This document shows, one piece after another, positions 1 through 8,653 of a stretch of 21,135 nt of DNA. The stretch is from a virus. The notes beneath the pieces were generated by a model that saw only the letters and a list, made by a program, of their open reading frames with translations, ran no database searches and was not told where the DNA came from. The stretch lies in the IMG/VR virus record IMGVR_UViG_3300042448_002009, positions 1 through 21,135 of that record; one strand, given 5' to 3'. Positions within the stretch are counted from its first letter, which is position 1. Each line of letters opens with the position of its first letter. The translations under genes and the position numbers were made by a program.

Positions 1-565
1 CACCATTTAATGCATAGTGAATTACTGCTTGAACTTCTTCAGGTAATTGTTGAAACAATTGTACTGGAGCATTTTGTGCAACTTCACTTGTTTGAGATTG
101 TAGATTAGCTTGGATCAACTCTTCAAAGTCATCTACTGTATAATCAGCAAGAGGTTTTCCATCATCAAATGGTTGAAGGATTCCTTTATCAATTAGTCTA
201 TTTGCAGCTTCAACCATTGCATCTTTAACTAATTTAGGTCTTCCTCCTTTATTTACTTGATTAGCATCATCATTGTCATCATCTTCTTCATTGTCCAGCA
301 AAGGAGCATCTACTATTGCAGAAACTGCTGCTTTTGCTACTTCTGGATCTTGAAGTGATTCTGTATCATCATCACTAATTTCATCAAGGAACGATATGTC
401 AACTTTGTTAGATTTTAATACACTTGGTTTTCCTTCTGTAGGAGCAATTACTGAACTTGCAGATGGTATTCCTAAAAGATCATCAATGTTATCAAAATCA
501 ACTTCCGTTACCGTTGTACCGGAATTTTGTGCTGCCTCTTGAGCAGCTTTTTCTTCTTCTGTCAT
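1..565 (-). CDS. Acidic protein after portal, C-terminus outside window (head scaffold or head-assembly candidate)
   Basis: An open frame starts at the ATG at 565-563 and runs off the left edge without a stop, giving 188 visible residues. The protein starts MTEEEKAAQEAAQ and is strongly acidic in its first 100 residues, with runs such as DEISDDDTE and DNEEDDDNDD. A short basic patch (GGRPKLVKDA, near residue 107) follows, then helical, glutamine-rich sequence. I do not recognise the family. It is the first gene after the portal on the same strand, and a low-complexity acidic helical protein between portal and capsid genes is often a scaffold or head-assembly factor; that role is inference only. 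The leader is A-rich without a clear Shine-Dalgarno, and a promoter-like stretch lies in the 125-bp gap before it, so it may have its own start of transcription. Confidence 0.8.
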   Translation of the reverse strand, partial: MTEEEKAAQEAAQNSGTTVTEVDFDNIDDLLGIPSASSVIAPTEGKPSVLKSNKVDISFLDEISDDDTESLQDPEVAKAAVSAIVDAPLLDNEEDDDNDDANQVNKGGRPKLVKDAMVEAANRLIDKGILQPFDDGKPLADYTVDDFEELIQANLQSQTSEVAQNAPVQLFQQLPEEVQAVIHYALNG

Positions 566-587
566 AATTGTTGGTTTTACTGACTAA

Positions 588-622
588 TAATAATATAAGC
601 AAATTTATCTAATTGTAAACAA
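588..622 (-). promoter_or_regulatory. Candidate Bacteroidota-type promoter before the acidic head gene
   Basis: On the minus strand a TTG at 622-620 lies 22 bases before TATATTATTA (597-588). A second box, TAAATTTG at 607-600, fits the Bacteroidota -7 consensus TAnnTTTG exactly but has no TTG at the usual distance. The same TATATTATTA string follows a TTG by 20 bases at 17940-17931. Either box would start transcription 20 to 35 bases before the ATG at 565. Confidence 0.45.
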
Positions 623-628
623 TATATG

Positions 629-677
629 TTTAACTATTTTTAGTGTTCAAAAAACTTTTTTGCATACTATAGTTAAA
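629..677. repeat. AT-rich inverted repeat between portal and next gene
   Basis: TTTAACTAT at 629-637 and its exact complement ATAGTTAAA at 669-677 form 9-bp arms 31 bases apart. The interval also contains A and T runs that can pair. No T-run follows in the direction of transcription, so a terminator is unlikely; an operator or a weak hairpin is possible. Confidence 0.4.
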
Positions 678-690
678 ACACATATTTATT

Positions 691-3426
691 TTACTTTTTA
701 GGTTTTTTGTCATCATATTTATTCTTATTTTCTTGCGCAATTGCTAATTCCATTTGCTTATTTCTAGATTCCATTGCAATTTTTTCTCTTTCAATGTCTA
801 ATTTTTGTTGGTGTAAGTCATTTTTATTAGATTCTTTTTCTCTATTAAAATTCATCGTAGCTTGATATTGCTCAGATTGCTTAACATCTTTTAGAACATC
901 TTGGAAATCAGATTCTTGATTTTTATTTACATCTTGCATAGCACCATAACCAGCAGCTTTAATTTCAGCTTCAAGAAGTCTTGCTCTACGATCTTTCTCT
1001 TTTTCACGGGACTCATGATCCATAGCAAATCGTTTTTCATCTTGTTTAGCTTTAATTTCAGCTTCCTGCATTTCTTTTTCATGTTGCATTTGCTGTTGTC
1101 TTTGCTCTTCTGTTTTTTGTTCAATATCTTTAAGAATAGTATTTAAACTTCCAATAGAATCAGATTGCATAGCTTTTCCTAAATCATAAATAGATGCACC
1201 GGTTGTATTATTGCTCATAAAAATTTGCTTGAGTTGTTCAAGCATATTTCTATTTGTAGCATTTGTTTGACAGAATACATTTAAGTCAACAAGTAATAAA
1301 TCAGTACCGTTTATTTCAAAGTTTGTTCTTTCATCTGGTGAAATCATTCCTTGTAATCTAACAGATGATTTATTTGAATGGTAATATTGTGCCAAATCAG
1401 TTCTCATTTGGTGAACTCTTGGCATTAAATAATCTGAATGTTGAATAAAGTAAACTTCTGTTTGAGCATAAGATCCAGCAACTGCTTGTTCAACACCGGT
1501 TGCTGTATTTGTTTGTCCAAGTTGTTGTCCCATCCTTTGAGGATTTAAACCTACAACTTCCATGGCTTGCTGTTTAAAGTAATTAGCCAATTGGATTCTT
1601 GACATTAATCTATTTGATTGCTCAAGATTTAATACTTGATAATGTTGAAAGTTTGTTGCATTTTCTGTGTTTGCAATACTTGGATCCAATGGTAACATGC
1701 TAAAGTCTTTCATAGCCACATAAGCTTTAGCTAAATTGTTTTTACCCCAATCTTCTCCCATTGAGTGTTTTGGAATTGCATTTTGATCTAATACTATTAC
1801 TGAACCTAATTCATCAATTAGAATATCTGCAATTTGATTATTACAGATATTGTATCCAATTTGAGCCGGTTTCATTTGGTCAACTAGTGAAGTTGATTTT
1901 GTATTTCTATCAGAGAATACTTTTCCTTCTATAGGAAGTTTACAACCATATAAAGTTGTATCCCCTCTAAACTGGAATTTTAATGGTCCTGGTTTGGTTC
2001 TATCAATTCCTATATAAATTGGATCAAAATCAGTATCGGTTTCAGTATTAAAGATTGTTCTATTATTTCCAATCTTTACGCCACCCCAAACTTGATTAAT
2101 CCAAAACCAATCTATATGATCACCAAAAACTAAATTTTCAGCGGTTTCTTTTTTCTCAAATACTTTATTGTAAACTGGTTTTGTTGTAACAACATAGTTT
2201 TCATCTACAATTTCTGTAACAACGGAACCATCTTCATCAATTTTGGTAAGATTTCCAACTCTACGTTGAGTCTTCCAGTAAACTGTAGAAACTCTTAATA
2301 ATTCAACTGTATGTAAATTTCCAGAATGTTCACTTTCTCCAATTATATAAGAAACTACATCATGTGGATCATGTGCATTTTCAAGAAATGAAAGATGCCT
2401 TCTCATATCTACACCGGATCTTCTATTAGATTCATAAGTATCATCAGTATTATACAAAGAACCGTCATTTGGAATACCATCAATCATATATCTTGCTGAA
2501 CGTGCAGGATGTAATAACTCTAATGTTTCTAATTGTTCAGCTGTCATCAAATAACCATATTTATCTACAACATCTGAAATTGTAAGCATGTCAATCCAAC
2601 CAGCCCAGTTACCTTGAGATATGTAATGAACATTAGGAGATTTGTGATAAAAAGAAAGTGCAGGATTTAATAATTCAATATTGTAGTCATCTTCTAACAT
2701 TTTAAAATGCCAAAATTCACTATCTGTAATTAGTGAATCTCTAAATGCAATTTCTTCCATTTCATCCATTCGGAATCTATTTACATCAATTGCATGTTGT
2801 TTAACCGCCCACTTTTCTGCAAGTGTTTGATATTTTTTTGAGTAGAAATCTTCAATTTCTGGAAGTTTTTTTAATGCATCTGGATTTAATTGTTGTTGAG
2901 CTTCTTCAGAATTAGGATCTAATCCCATCTCAACCATTTTAGAAATTAATTTTTGTTGAGCATATTCAACTAAGACTTGGCTTATTGCTTCAGTCTTTTT
3001 TTCCATTATTTCATTGTATGAGTATTCATCTACTGCTCTGTAATCTACTTTGGTGTTTCTTTTGGCAAATTCAGAAACCATTGTGTTAACTACATTTGGA
3101 ATAATAGGATAGAATTTTAATTCTAATACTTCATCTGGACCTTGTGTTAAAACTTCTAACATTTCTGTCATTTCATTTTCAACATGTGGTAAATAATCTG
3201 TTTTATCAATTACACCTTTGGCAAGTTTGTAATTTTTCATTATCCTTCTTGCTTTGGCCATGATTTGTTTAATACCTTGCCATTCCAACCAGTCCATATT
3301 CCATTTAGCCCACTCCTCATCTTTTTCATCTTGAGGAATAAATTGGATAGGTTGTGTAAAAACACCAAATCTATTCTTTTTAGTTCTTTTACCTTTTTTA
3401 AGGTCTATTGCATTTAATATTTCCAT
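691..3426 (-). CDS. Portal protein
   Basis: A 911-residue protein starts with its ATG overlapping the terminase stop (TAATG, one shared base). Portal rings sit at the capsid vertex and pass DNA during packaging and ejection. The N-terminal part contains the portal-like stretch FYPIIPNVVNTMVSEFAKRN (about residues 105-124). The middle carries mixed alpha/beta sequence with many aromatic residues. From about residue 765 to 905 it becomes a long, highly charged, glutamine-rich coiled coil ending in KKPKK. Typical portals have 450-750 residues; 900-residue forms with a charged C-terminal extension fit crAss-like and related Bacteroidota phages. Position directly after the large terminase is the strongest support. 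The identification rests on context plus general similarity, not on a short diagnostic motif. Confidence 0.8.
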   Translation of the reverse strand: MEILNAIDLKKGKRTKKNRFGVFTQPIQFIPQDEKDEEWAKWNMDWLEWQGIKQIMAKARRIMKNYKLAKGVIDKTDYLPHVENEMTEMLEVLTQGPDEVLELKFYPIIPNVVNTMVSEFAKRNTKVDYRAVDEYSYNEIMEKKTEAISQVLVEYAQQKLISKMVEMGLDPNSEEAQQQLNPDALKKLPEIEDFYSKKYQTLAEKWAVKQHAIDVNRFRMDEMEEIAFRDSLITDSEFWHFKMLEDDYNIELLNPALSFYHKSPNVHYISQGNWAGWIDMLTISDVVDKYGYLMTAEQLETLELLHPARSARYMIDGIPNDGSLYNTDDTYESNRRSGVDMRRHLSFLENAHDPHDVVSYIIGESEHSGNLHTVELLRVSTVYWKTQRRVGNLTKIDEDGSVVTEIVDENYVVTTKPVYNKVFEKKETAENLVFGDHIDWFWINQVWGGVKIGNNRTIFNTETDTDFDPIYIGIDRTKPGPLKFQFRGDTTLYGCKLPIEGKVFSDRNTKSTSLVDQMKPAQIGYNICNNQIADILIDELGSVIVLDQNAIPKHSMGEDWGKNNLAKAYVAMKDFSMLPLDPSIANTENATNFQHYQVLNLEQSNRLMSRIQLANYFKQQAMEVVGLNPQRMGQQLGQTNTATGVEQAVAGSYAQTEVYFIQHSDYLMPRVHQMRTDLAQYYHSNKSSVRLQGMISPDERTNFEINGTDLLLVDLNVFCQTNATNRNMLEQLKQIFMSNNTTGASIYDLGKAMQSDSIGSLNTILKDIEQKTEEQRQQQMQHEKEMQEAEIKAKQDEKRFAMDHESREKEKDRRARLLEAEIKAAGYGAMQDVNKNQESDFQDVLKDVKQSEQYQATMNFNREKESNKNDLHQQKLDIEREKIAMESRNKQMELAIAQENKNKYDDKKPKK

Positions 3427-5651
3427 TATCTTATATTTTTAAAAGGATTTCTAGGTTTCTTCATTCCTAAAGATTCTCCTCCAGTTCCAATATGTCTATA
3501 GGGACTCTTATTTAATTTATACAAATTTTCTGACTTTTCCAAATATTCTGCATCATCATACTCTACTCTTTTCTTTAATCCTCTACTTGCTTCTTGTATT
3601 TTTACAAAGGTAATTAAAGCTGCTAATGAAATTAATCTATCCACGTTGACACCTGGTTGATAATGTTCCATTTCAATCATAACCATATAATCAGGTATTC
3701 TGGATATTCCATAATACTTTTTATAAACTTTTCCATCATCGCCAATTTCCTCATCAATTTCTTCTCTAAGGTACTCAATTAAATAACTCAACATTATTGT
3801 TTTAAAAATGGTTGACACGTTTCTCCAACCATATTGTTGAAATTGTGTTTTAGACAACTGAACTTCTTTAGAGAATACAATTTGAGATGATGGGACCAAA
3901 TACTTCTGTTTTCTTTTGAATTGCATGTATTGAATAAATAAAGGCACGTTGTTCTCTACAACAGTCCATGCTTGATACCATTCAATAATTAATTCAAGTC
4001 TTTCATGTGTTTTGTTAATATCATCAAATCGTCCAGTCCAAGCACACACAATTTTATCTCCTTCTACAAATGTTTCTACTTCACCATTAGTAAGTACTCT
4101 TTGTACTTGCACCGGGTTTTTGTAAACATGTATAGAACATAATGAATCAGAGGTAACTGTTTTACCCTCTGATACAGGATCGACTGAAGCAAAATATGTA
4201 GTGCAAAATTCTTTTTCTTCATCCGGTTCTTCCCAAACAACTATGGCTCCAGATTTATCTTCAGAATTTTTTTCAATCGGAAATGTCAGAATTGGTTTTT
4301 TAGTAGTTGGTGATGCTATAATTTCTCCAATATTATTATATGCAAGATTCATGCACATGTAAGGGTGTTCTCCTTCTTCAATACTACGCTTGTGAGATTT
4401 AACCAATTCAAGTGGAAATACACTTTCTCCTCTAAAGGCAAAAGCTTCTTCCATGTTTGTAGGTCGCTGAGAACATCTAATCTGATATGTTTCCGGATCT
4501 AAGTTTTTTTTCCATTCAGCTTTCATTTCTATTAGGGCTTCTAAAGCTTCTTCTACTTTAGAATTTCCCCATTGATCAATGTATGGAGGCATTGACCATT
4601 GTTCTGGAATAAATAATCCTGTATTTAAAACTGTTCCTTTTGAATCAGACCATTTGTTAGGAATTTCATAAAAGCCGTTGGCATTTGCTTTGTATATATA
4701 CTTCCTTAAAGGTTCACATTGTTTCAAATCCCCTACGGTTCCAGATGCTATAAAATAACCCGTTGTAATTTCACCAGCTTGTAGTGCAGGAAGCATGAAC
4801 TCATAAGTTTTGTCCATACTTTTAGCAATACCTGCTTCTTCATAAAAAAACAGAGTACACAAACCCCCTACACCGGCAGTATCTGATTGTTCAAAAGATA
4901 AAGCTTGTAATACACCTTTTCTTCCTTTTTCAGTTTTCCTACCTCCTTCTACATATTCAATTTTCTGTTGCCATTCTCCAACACCACCTGGATTCATTGG
5001 TCTATACCAAGCAGTATTGGTATTTAAAAAGATTCTGTATTCTTGAAGCATTTTCCATGTACCATTTACACCGGTAACATAGGCACTTAATGAAGAACCA
5101 ATTTTTAATACTGGAGAATATTCAAACCAAAGTATGTTAATCAATTTAGCAGCATGATAAAATGATGAACCAAACTGACGCTTTTTTAAAACAATTCCAT
5201 GCTTGTATTTTAATTCACCAATAAATTCATACAATGACATGTGATACTGTGCATCATGAATATCCGGAAAATCTGTTTTTCTTTTAATTTTATCAATGAT
5301 TGGAAGAAAGTTTATCCAGAAGTAATAATCTCTAGGTAAATAATATTTACGGTCATCTTTCCAAAACAAAACACCTTTTCTTGATTTTAATTTTTGATCA
5401 TCCCAGTAATCAATAAAATCTTTTGTTCCATCTGGAGCATCACAGAAATAACCATCTTTTTTAAACTTTCTTCCTTGTGATTGAAAGTCCAGCACAATGT
5501 CATCAAACTCATACTGACCTGGTTCTTTAAAGTAATCATTCTCTAAAGTTTCGGCCATTTCTTCTCTGCTTGGAAAACTATATGTACTCCAAACACCATT
5601 ATGCCAAATAGGTATATCTTCATATACCTCACCTAAATCATCCTTAATCAT
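3426..5651 (-). CDS. terL: Terminase large subunit (packaging ATPase and nuclease)
   Basis: This 741-residue protein drives DNA into the procapsid and cuts the concatemer. The ATPase domain shows a Walker A-like KKRQFGSSF (about 156-164), a hydrophobic Walker B with paired acids LFFYEEAG (267-274), and a coupling motif ASGT (302-305). The C-terminal RNase H-like nuclease begins near YFASVDPVSEG, with D491 as the likely first metal ligand, E565 in VVENN as a second, and a late acidic site in VNVDRLISLA. The length is on the large side, as in crAss-like phages. The ORF overlaps the previous gene by 8 bases and the portal by 1 base, so the three are probably translationally coupled. No intron or intein interrupts it. 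Confidence 0.95.
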   Translation of the reverse strand: MIKDDLGEVYEDIPIWHNGVWSTYSFPSREEMAETLENDYFKEPGQYEFDDIVLDFQSQGRKFKKDGYFCDAPDGTKDFIDYWDDQKLKSRKGVLFWKDDRKYYLPRDYYFWINFLPIIDKIKRKTDFPDIHDAQYHMSLYEFIGELKYKHGIVLKKRQFGSSFYHAAKLINILWFEYSPVLKIGSSLSAYVTGVNGTWKMLQEYRIFLNTNTAWYRPMNPGGVGEWQQKIEYVEGGRKTEKGRKGVLQALSFEQSDTAGVGGLCTLFFYEEAGIAKSMDKTYEFMLPALQAGEITTGYFIASGTVGDLKQCEPLRKYIYKANANGFYEIPNKWSDSKGTVLNTGLFIPEQWSMPPYIDQWGNSKVEEALEALIEMKAEWKKNLDPETYQIRCSQRPTNMEEAFAFRGESVFPLELVKSHKRSIEEGEHPYMCMNLAYNNIGEIIASPTTKKPILTFPIEKNSEDKSGAIVVWEEPDEEKEFCTTYFASVDPVSEGKTVTSDSLCSIHVYKNPVQVQRVLTNGEVETFVEGDKIVCAWTGRFDDINKTHERLELIIEWYQAWTVVENNVPLFIQYMQFKRKQKYLVPSSQIVFSKEVQLSKTQFQQYGWRNVSTIFKTIMLSYLIEYLREEIDEEIGDDGKVYKKYYGISRIPDYMVMIEMEHYQPGVNVDRLISLAALITFVKIQEASRGLKKRVEYDDAEYLEKSENLYKLNKSPYRHIGTGGESLGMKKPRNPFKNIR

Positions 5652-6156
5652 CGTAACTTAATTTTTGTCCACCTCTTGCTCTTGATGATTGTTCTTCTTC
5701 AAGATCTTTAGCAACACCTTTGAATGATTTTCTAATTGCATCAAAGTTTTTTGCAGCACTTACAATAGCTGAAATATTTCCATCTCTACCATCAGTAATG
5801 GTTTGAGTTTCCATGTAAAATGCTAATTTTTCCAACATATTTGCAATACCGTTATAGGCTCTAACAGTTGGTGTTTCATACATTTCTTTGCATCTGTCTA
5901 ATGCCATTCTAATGTATCTATCTTCCGGATCAAAAGTTGCTTCTAAATCTCTTAGAATTTCTTCTTGCAATTCTTCTTGTGGTCTATTAAAATAAGGATT
6001 CTCAGAACTCCTACAAGACATGTAAAACAAATAAGCAAATATTTGTAAATGATTGTCTTTATACTCTTCAAGTATTCTTCTTAAAAAAGGAATGGTGTGA
6101 CAATGTTCTGTAGGAACAACTTTGCCTCCTTGTATGTCAAATAATTTAATGGCCAT
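5644..6156 (-). CDS. Unknown helical protein just before terminase (small-terminase position)
   Basis: The 170-residue product is mostly charged and helical, with aromatic-rich segments such as NHLQIFAYLFYMSCRSSE near residues 36-53 and a basic-acidic tail. I do not recognise the family and see no helix-turn-helix. It lies between the nuclease gene (11-bp overlap) and the large terminase (8-bp overlap), the position where a small terminase subunit is commonly found. That makes a packaging accessory role plausible but unproven. No membrane segment or signal peptide is present, so it should be cytoplasmic or a virion-assembly factor. Confidence 0.75.
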   Translation of the reverse strand: MAIKLFDIQGGKVVPTEHCHTIPFLRRILEEYKDNHLQIFAYLFYMSCRSSENPYFNRPQEELQEEILRDLEATFDPEDRYIRMALDRCKEMYETPTVRAYNGIANMLEKLAFYMETQTITDGRDGNISAIVSAAKNFDAIRKSFKGVAKDLEEEQSSRARGGQKLSYDD

Positions 6157-6985
6157 GATTTAATATTTTATCTCTATGTTCTTGAACAAATTTAAACATT
6201 GCAATTACCTCTTTCTTTAGATATGGTAATTCATAAGGTGTTACAGTTTTTACTAATGGATCACCCATTGCATCTGTAGCAACAATCGGATAACCATTTT
6301 TATCCAACTGGTCTATTTCAAATACAACATGATCTAATTGAATTTTTCCTGGTTTTAATTGATGATTGTGTTTTAAAATCATGTACATATAAGTACTTAA
6401 TTGCAAAGCATAATCATTATAATTGCAATCATCTAAATGAGATAAAGGAGGAAGCATTTTTTTAGTTTTTCCTGACTTATCTTTAAATCCTTCTTTTTTG
6501 ATTTCTTTATTTGTTTTGTAATCATATACATCTACAAGATCATATACAATTTCAACTCTATCTGATTGACCACAAATACCTGCTGATTTAAGATAAACCA
6601 AATGTTCCGGATATATTCCTTCTACCAGTTGTTGAACAGGAGCCAGTTTTATATCTCCATCCATTAAAGGATTTATGATTTCTAACTCTTTTCCTTGTCT
6701 TGTAATTGTGTTACATGCAAGCAAATCTTTTTCTCTTTGATCATGATACCATGAACCTAATTTAATTGCTCTTTTGTTTTCACTATCCCATAGTTCAATA
6801 ATTTGCTCTGGTGTCAACTTATTATACTTAGGATTTTTTCCTTTAGAAGCAAGTTCAGCTTGTTTAACTTTATCAAATGGTTCTTTAAAAAAGTGAATTA
6901 GTCTTGTTACACTAATCCAATCAATTTTTTCAGAGTCATCTTCGCTAACATACTTGTGCTCTTCTGAATAAAATTTTAAACTCAT
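6146..6985 (-). CDS. PD-(D/E)XK nuclease of the RecB/Cas4 type
   Basis: The 279-residue protein shows the full motif order of RecB-family nucleases. There is a G77-x-x-x-H81 motif (KLGSWYHD), a first acid in GQSD (D142), the core D155-Y-K157 in VYDYKTNKE, and the trailing Q195-x-x-x-Y199 in LQLSTYMY. These residues bind metal and cut DNA in characterised relatives. No Cas4-like cysteine cluster for an iron-sulphur centre is evident. The gene sits two genes before the large terminase, with a 4-bp overlap upstream and 11 bp downstream, so it belongs to the packaging operon. Processing of DNA ends, recombination or resolution of packaging intermediates are reasonable roles; which one cannot be told from the sequence. 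Confidence 0.88.
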   Translation of the reverse strand: MSLKFYSEEHKYVSEDDSEKIDWISVTRLIHFFKEPFDKVKQAELASKGKNPKYNKLTPEQIIELWDSENKRAIKLGSWYHDQREKDLLACNTITRQGKELEIINPLMDGDIKLAPVQQLVEGIYPEHLVYLKSAGICGQSDRVEIVYDLVDVYDYKTNKEIKKEGFKDKSGKTKKMLPPLSHLDDCNYNDYALQLSTYMYMILKHNHQLKPGKIQLDHVVFEIDQLDKNGYPIVATDAMGDPLVKTVTPYELPYLKKEVIAMFKFVQEHRDKILNHGH

Positions 6986-7383
6986 AATTTAGTTTTTTCA
7001 TTTAAAAATATTTCTCCTAGTTTTCTTACTTCCGGATCTTTACTTTTTAAAAGCATTTTTAATTTAAAAAATTCAGCAGATGTAATTACTTGACCTGCTA
7101 ATAAATCAGCAGCTATTTCAATTTTTTCCAAATACCAATGTTCAACTTTTGAAAGTGTTACTGATGGTTCCCATGGAACATTAGTTTCTGTCATCTGACT
7201 CCATATTCCATCAGTTACAGTATTTGCATTATTTACAACGGCTTTATTAATCAAATCCATGAAATTATTATTTGCTTGATTGTCATCATGATTAAAATTA
7301 GTTGAAAGAATACCTGGACCATTGTCAATAGGTGACTTAGCAGGTGCACTATTGTACAAATTACTTTTTTTCAGATTGTTCAT
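6982..7383 (-). CDS. Unknown 133-residue protein
   Basis: The first 60 residues are rich in asparagine and look disordered. The rest (about 70-130, from EPSVTLSKVEHWYLEKIEIA) is probably helical with a charged C-terminus. No known motif is visible. The ATG overlaps the end of the eight-cysteine gene by 23 bp, and the stop overlaps the nuclease start by 4 bp, so it is a genuine member of the tightly packed operon. The disordered-then-helical shape would suit a small assembly or DNA-packaging partner, but nothing in the sequence fixes a function. Confidence 0.75.
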   Translation of the reverse strand: MNNLKKSNLYNSAPAKSPIDNGPGILSTNFNHDDNQANNNFMDLINKAVVNNANTVTDGIWSQMTETNVPWEPSVTLSKVEHWYLEKIEIAADLLAGQVITSAEFFKLKMLLKSKDPEVRKLGEIFLNEKTKL

Positions 7384-7687
7384 CGCTCAATTTTTTTTGT
7401 AGTAAATAATTTTCTTCATGGTTTAATATTGCCGGCCATTTTCCTTCCGGACATTCACTACCAAGAGATCTTAATTTTAATCCCATACTGCATCCACAAG
7501 AACCGCAACATGGTCCTGTGCCTGGAACTAAACACTTAGATCCTTCTTTATCAAGTAACGGACATCCTTCACATATAACCCATCTTTCACTTGCAATTTC
7601 TTCAACATGTTCAGTTTTAAAGATGTTATTCTTTATTCCTTCCAGAATTTGCCCTTTTGCTTTCCAGATTTTTATAACGCTTTTCAT
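7361..7687 (-). CDS. Eight-cysteine, probably zinc-binding protein
   Basis: The 108-residue protein has eight cysteines at 39, 42, 52, 60, 61, 64, 66 and 79, arranged as CEGCP, KCLVPG, CCGSCGC and SECPEGKW. Two four-cysteine metal sites would account for all of them. Similar small cysteine-rich proteins are, from memory, common in Bacteroidota phages, but without an assigned function. There is no signal peptide, so cytoplasmic zinc ribbons are more likely than disulphides. It overlaps the IHF-like gene by 62 bp in a different frame, one of the longest overlaps in the window; both frames look like real protein. A DNA- or protein-binding adaptor in head assembly or late regulation is a reasonable guess. 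Confidence 0.8.
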   Translation of the reverse strand: MKSVIKIWKAKGQILEGIKNNIFKTEHVEEIASERWVICEGCPLLDKEGSKCLVPGTGPCCGSCGCSMGLKLRSLGSECPEGKWPAILNHEENYLLQKKLSDEQSEKK

Positions 7688-8021
7688 ATATTTCTTTATA
7701 ATAGTTATTACAAATTTCTAAACTTGCCTTTTTTTCTTCCAACATGGACTTAGAGAGATTATACTTTACTACCTTTTTAAAGTCTTCTTGAGAATTGCTA
7801 TTAAGTAATTTTTCAAGGTTTTTAATATTTGATTCAAGTTTTTTTCTGCTAATTCTCAATGTACCTAGCCCATGTAAAAATATTGTTGGATCTTTTAATG
7901 ATTCAATTTTTTTAATTACAACTGAATAATAAAAGTCAACAACATCTCCTACCATTTCAGCAGGTAAGTTTAATTGCTCTGCTGTTTTCTTTATTAGTTC
8001 TTTACTTCTGGTTGGTTTCAA
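7626..8021 (-). CDS. HU/IHF-like DNA-binding protein
   Basis: The 131-residue protein starts with a helical pair (to about residue 43) followed by TIFLHGLGTLRISRKK (47-61), the beta-turn element that in HU/IHF family members reads as a hydrophobic strand, GLGTF and a basic strand. The C-terminal half (65-131) is an added lysine-rich helical region instead of the usual short DNA-clamping arm and last helix, so it is a divergent, longer form. IHF-like subunits encoded beside structural genes are known from crAss-like phages. DNA bending during packaging or compaction is the likely role. It overlaps its upstream neighbour by 20 bp and its downstream neighbour by 62 bp. Confidence 0.72.
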   Translation of the reverse strand: MKPTRSKELIKKTAEQLNLPAEMVGDVVDFYYSVVIKKIESLKDPTIFLHGLGTLRISRKKLESNIKNLEKLLNSNSQEDFKKVVKYNLSKSMLEEKKASLEICNNYYKEIYEKRYKNLESKRANSGRNKE

Positions 8022-8373
8022 GATGATATACTTTTAAATTCAATAAAATTGTACCTTCTGTTAAAAGTTCAAGGTTCTTATTTATTGAAACTAATTTGTT
8101 ACCTAAACCACTTCTAACAACTAATCCATCTTTAACACACTTGGTAATAAAGTTTCTTGTAGTTTGTACATTTCCAAATATTTCTTCTGAAACAACTTCA
8201 CTACAAAAATCAGACATGTTCATATCCCCATATAGCCCTAATAACGCAAGACAATCTAATTGCGCAGGACTAAGCCTAATCTTATTAATAAAGCAATACA
8301 TGTTTATTTGAAACTTGATCACTTCTTTTAAAGATAAAGGCACTTGTTTATCTACAACTAACGCCTTTGCCAT
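8002..8373 (-). CDS. Small winged-helix-type DNA-binding protein
   Basis: The 123-residue protein has the layout of a MarR-like winged helix. A first helix pair contains LSPAQLDCLALLGLYGD (about 34-50), then a turn and a recognition-like helix FGNVQTTRNFITKCVKDG (66-83). Next comes a wing-like beta pair LVVRSGLGNKLVSINKN (84-100) and a hydrophobic tail. No ligand or metal site can be seen. It starts two bases after the stop of the coiled-coil gene and overlaps the IHF-like gene by 20 bp. It is the second gene after a promoter region containing three TAAATGTTTA boxes, so it is a natural candidate to bind them, but this is inference. Confidence 0.68.
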   Translation of the reverse strand: MAKALVVDKQVPLSLKEVIKFQINMYCFINKIRLSPAQLDCLALLGLYGDMNMSDFCSEVVSEEIFGNVQTTRNFITKCVKDGLVVRSGLGNKLVSINKNLELLTEGTILLNLKVYHLETNQK

Positions 8374-8375
8374 AA

Positions 8376-8648
8376 TTACTCAGATTTTGATTCTTCTTTT
8401 TGTTCTTCTTGAGCAGCGGCTTCCTCCTCTTCCGCTTCTTTCATTGCTTGATTAATCTGCATCATTCTCATAGAATAATCAAATGCTTCAAACTGTGCTT
8501 TCTTAATTCTTGCTTTATATTCCTCAACAATACATTGAGCAGCTAAAACTTTTTCTTGACTTTTGTAATAAGCAATAGTCTTATCACGCATTTGGCGAAT
8601 TTCTTGTTCTGTAAACTCGCGTTCTTCTTGGTTGGTTTCTTCTGACAT
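8376..8648 (-). CDS. Small acidic coiled-coil protein
   Basis: This 90-residue protein is almost entirely helical. Charged heptads run through EIRQMRDKTIAYYKSQEKVL and the following segment, ending in an alanine-glutamate tail (EEEEAAAQEEQKEE). No enzymatic motif or membrane segment is visible. It is the first gene of the packaging operon, following a terminator, a promoter-like box and repeated operator-like sites. Small coiled-coil proteins of this sort occur in phage structural clusters, where they may be scaffolding or connector partners; I cannot choose among these. Confidence 0.75.
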   Translation of the reverse strand: MSEETNQEEREFTEQEIRQMRDKTIAYYKSQEKVLAAQCIVEEYKARIKKAQFEAFDYSMRMMQINQAMKEAEEEEAAAQEEQKEESKSE

Positions 8649-8653
8649 AATAT

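Noticed and set aside
640-668. A-run and T-run palindrome between portal and next gene as a terminator
   Set aside because: The runs pair with a one-base centre and no GC stem, so it cannot form a stable terminator hairpin.
927-1124. A lysine-rich 65-residue frame within the portal gene on the same strand
   Set aside because: It is a frame-shifted reading of the charged coiled coil of the portal protein, with no separate start signal.
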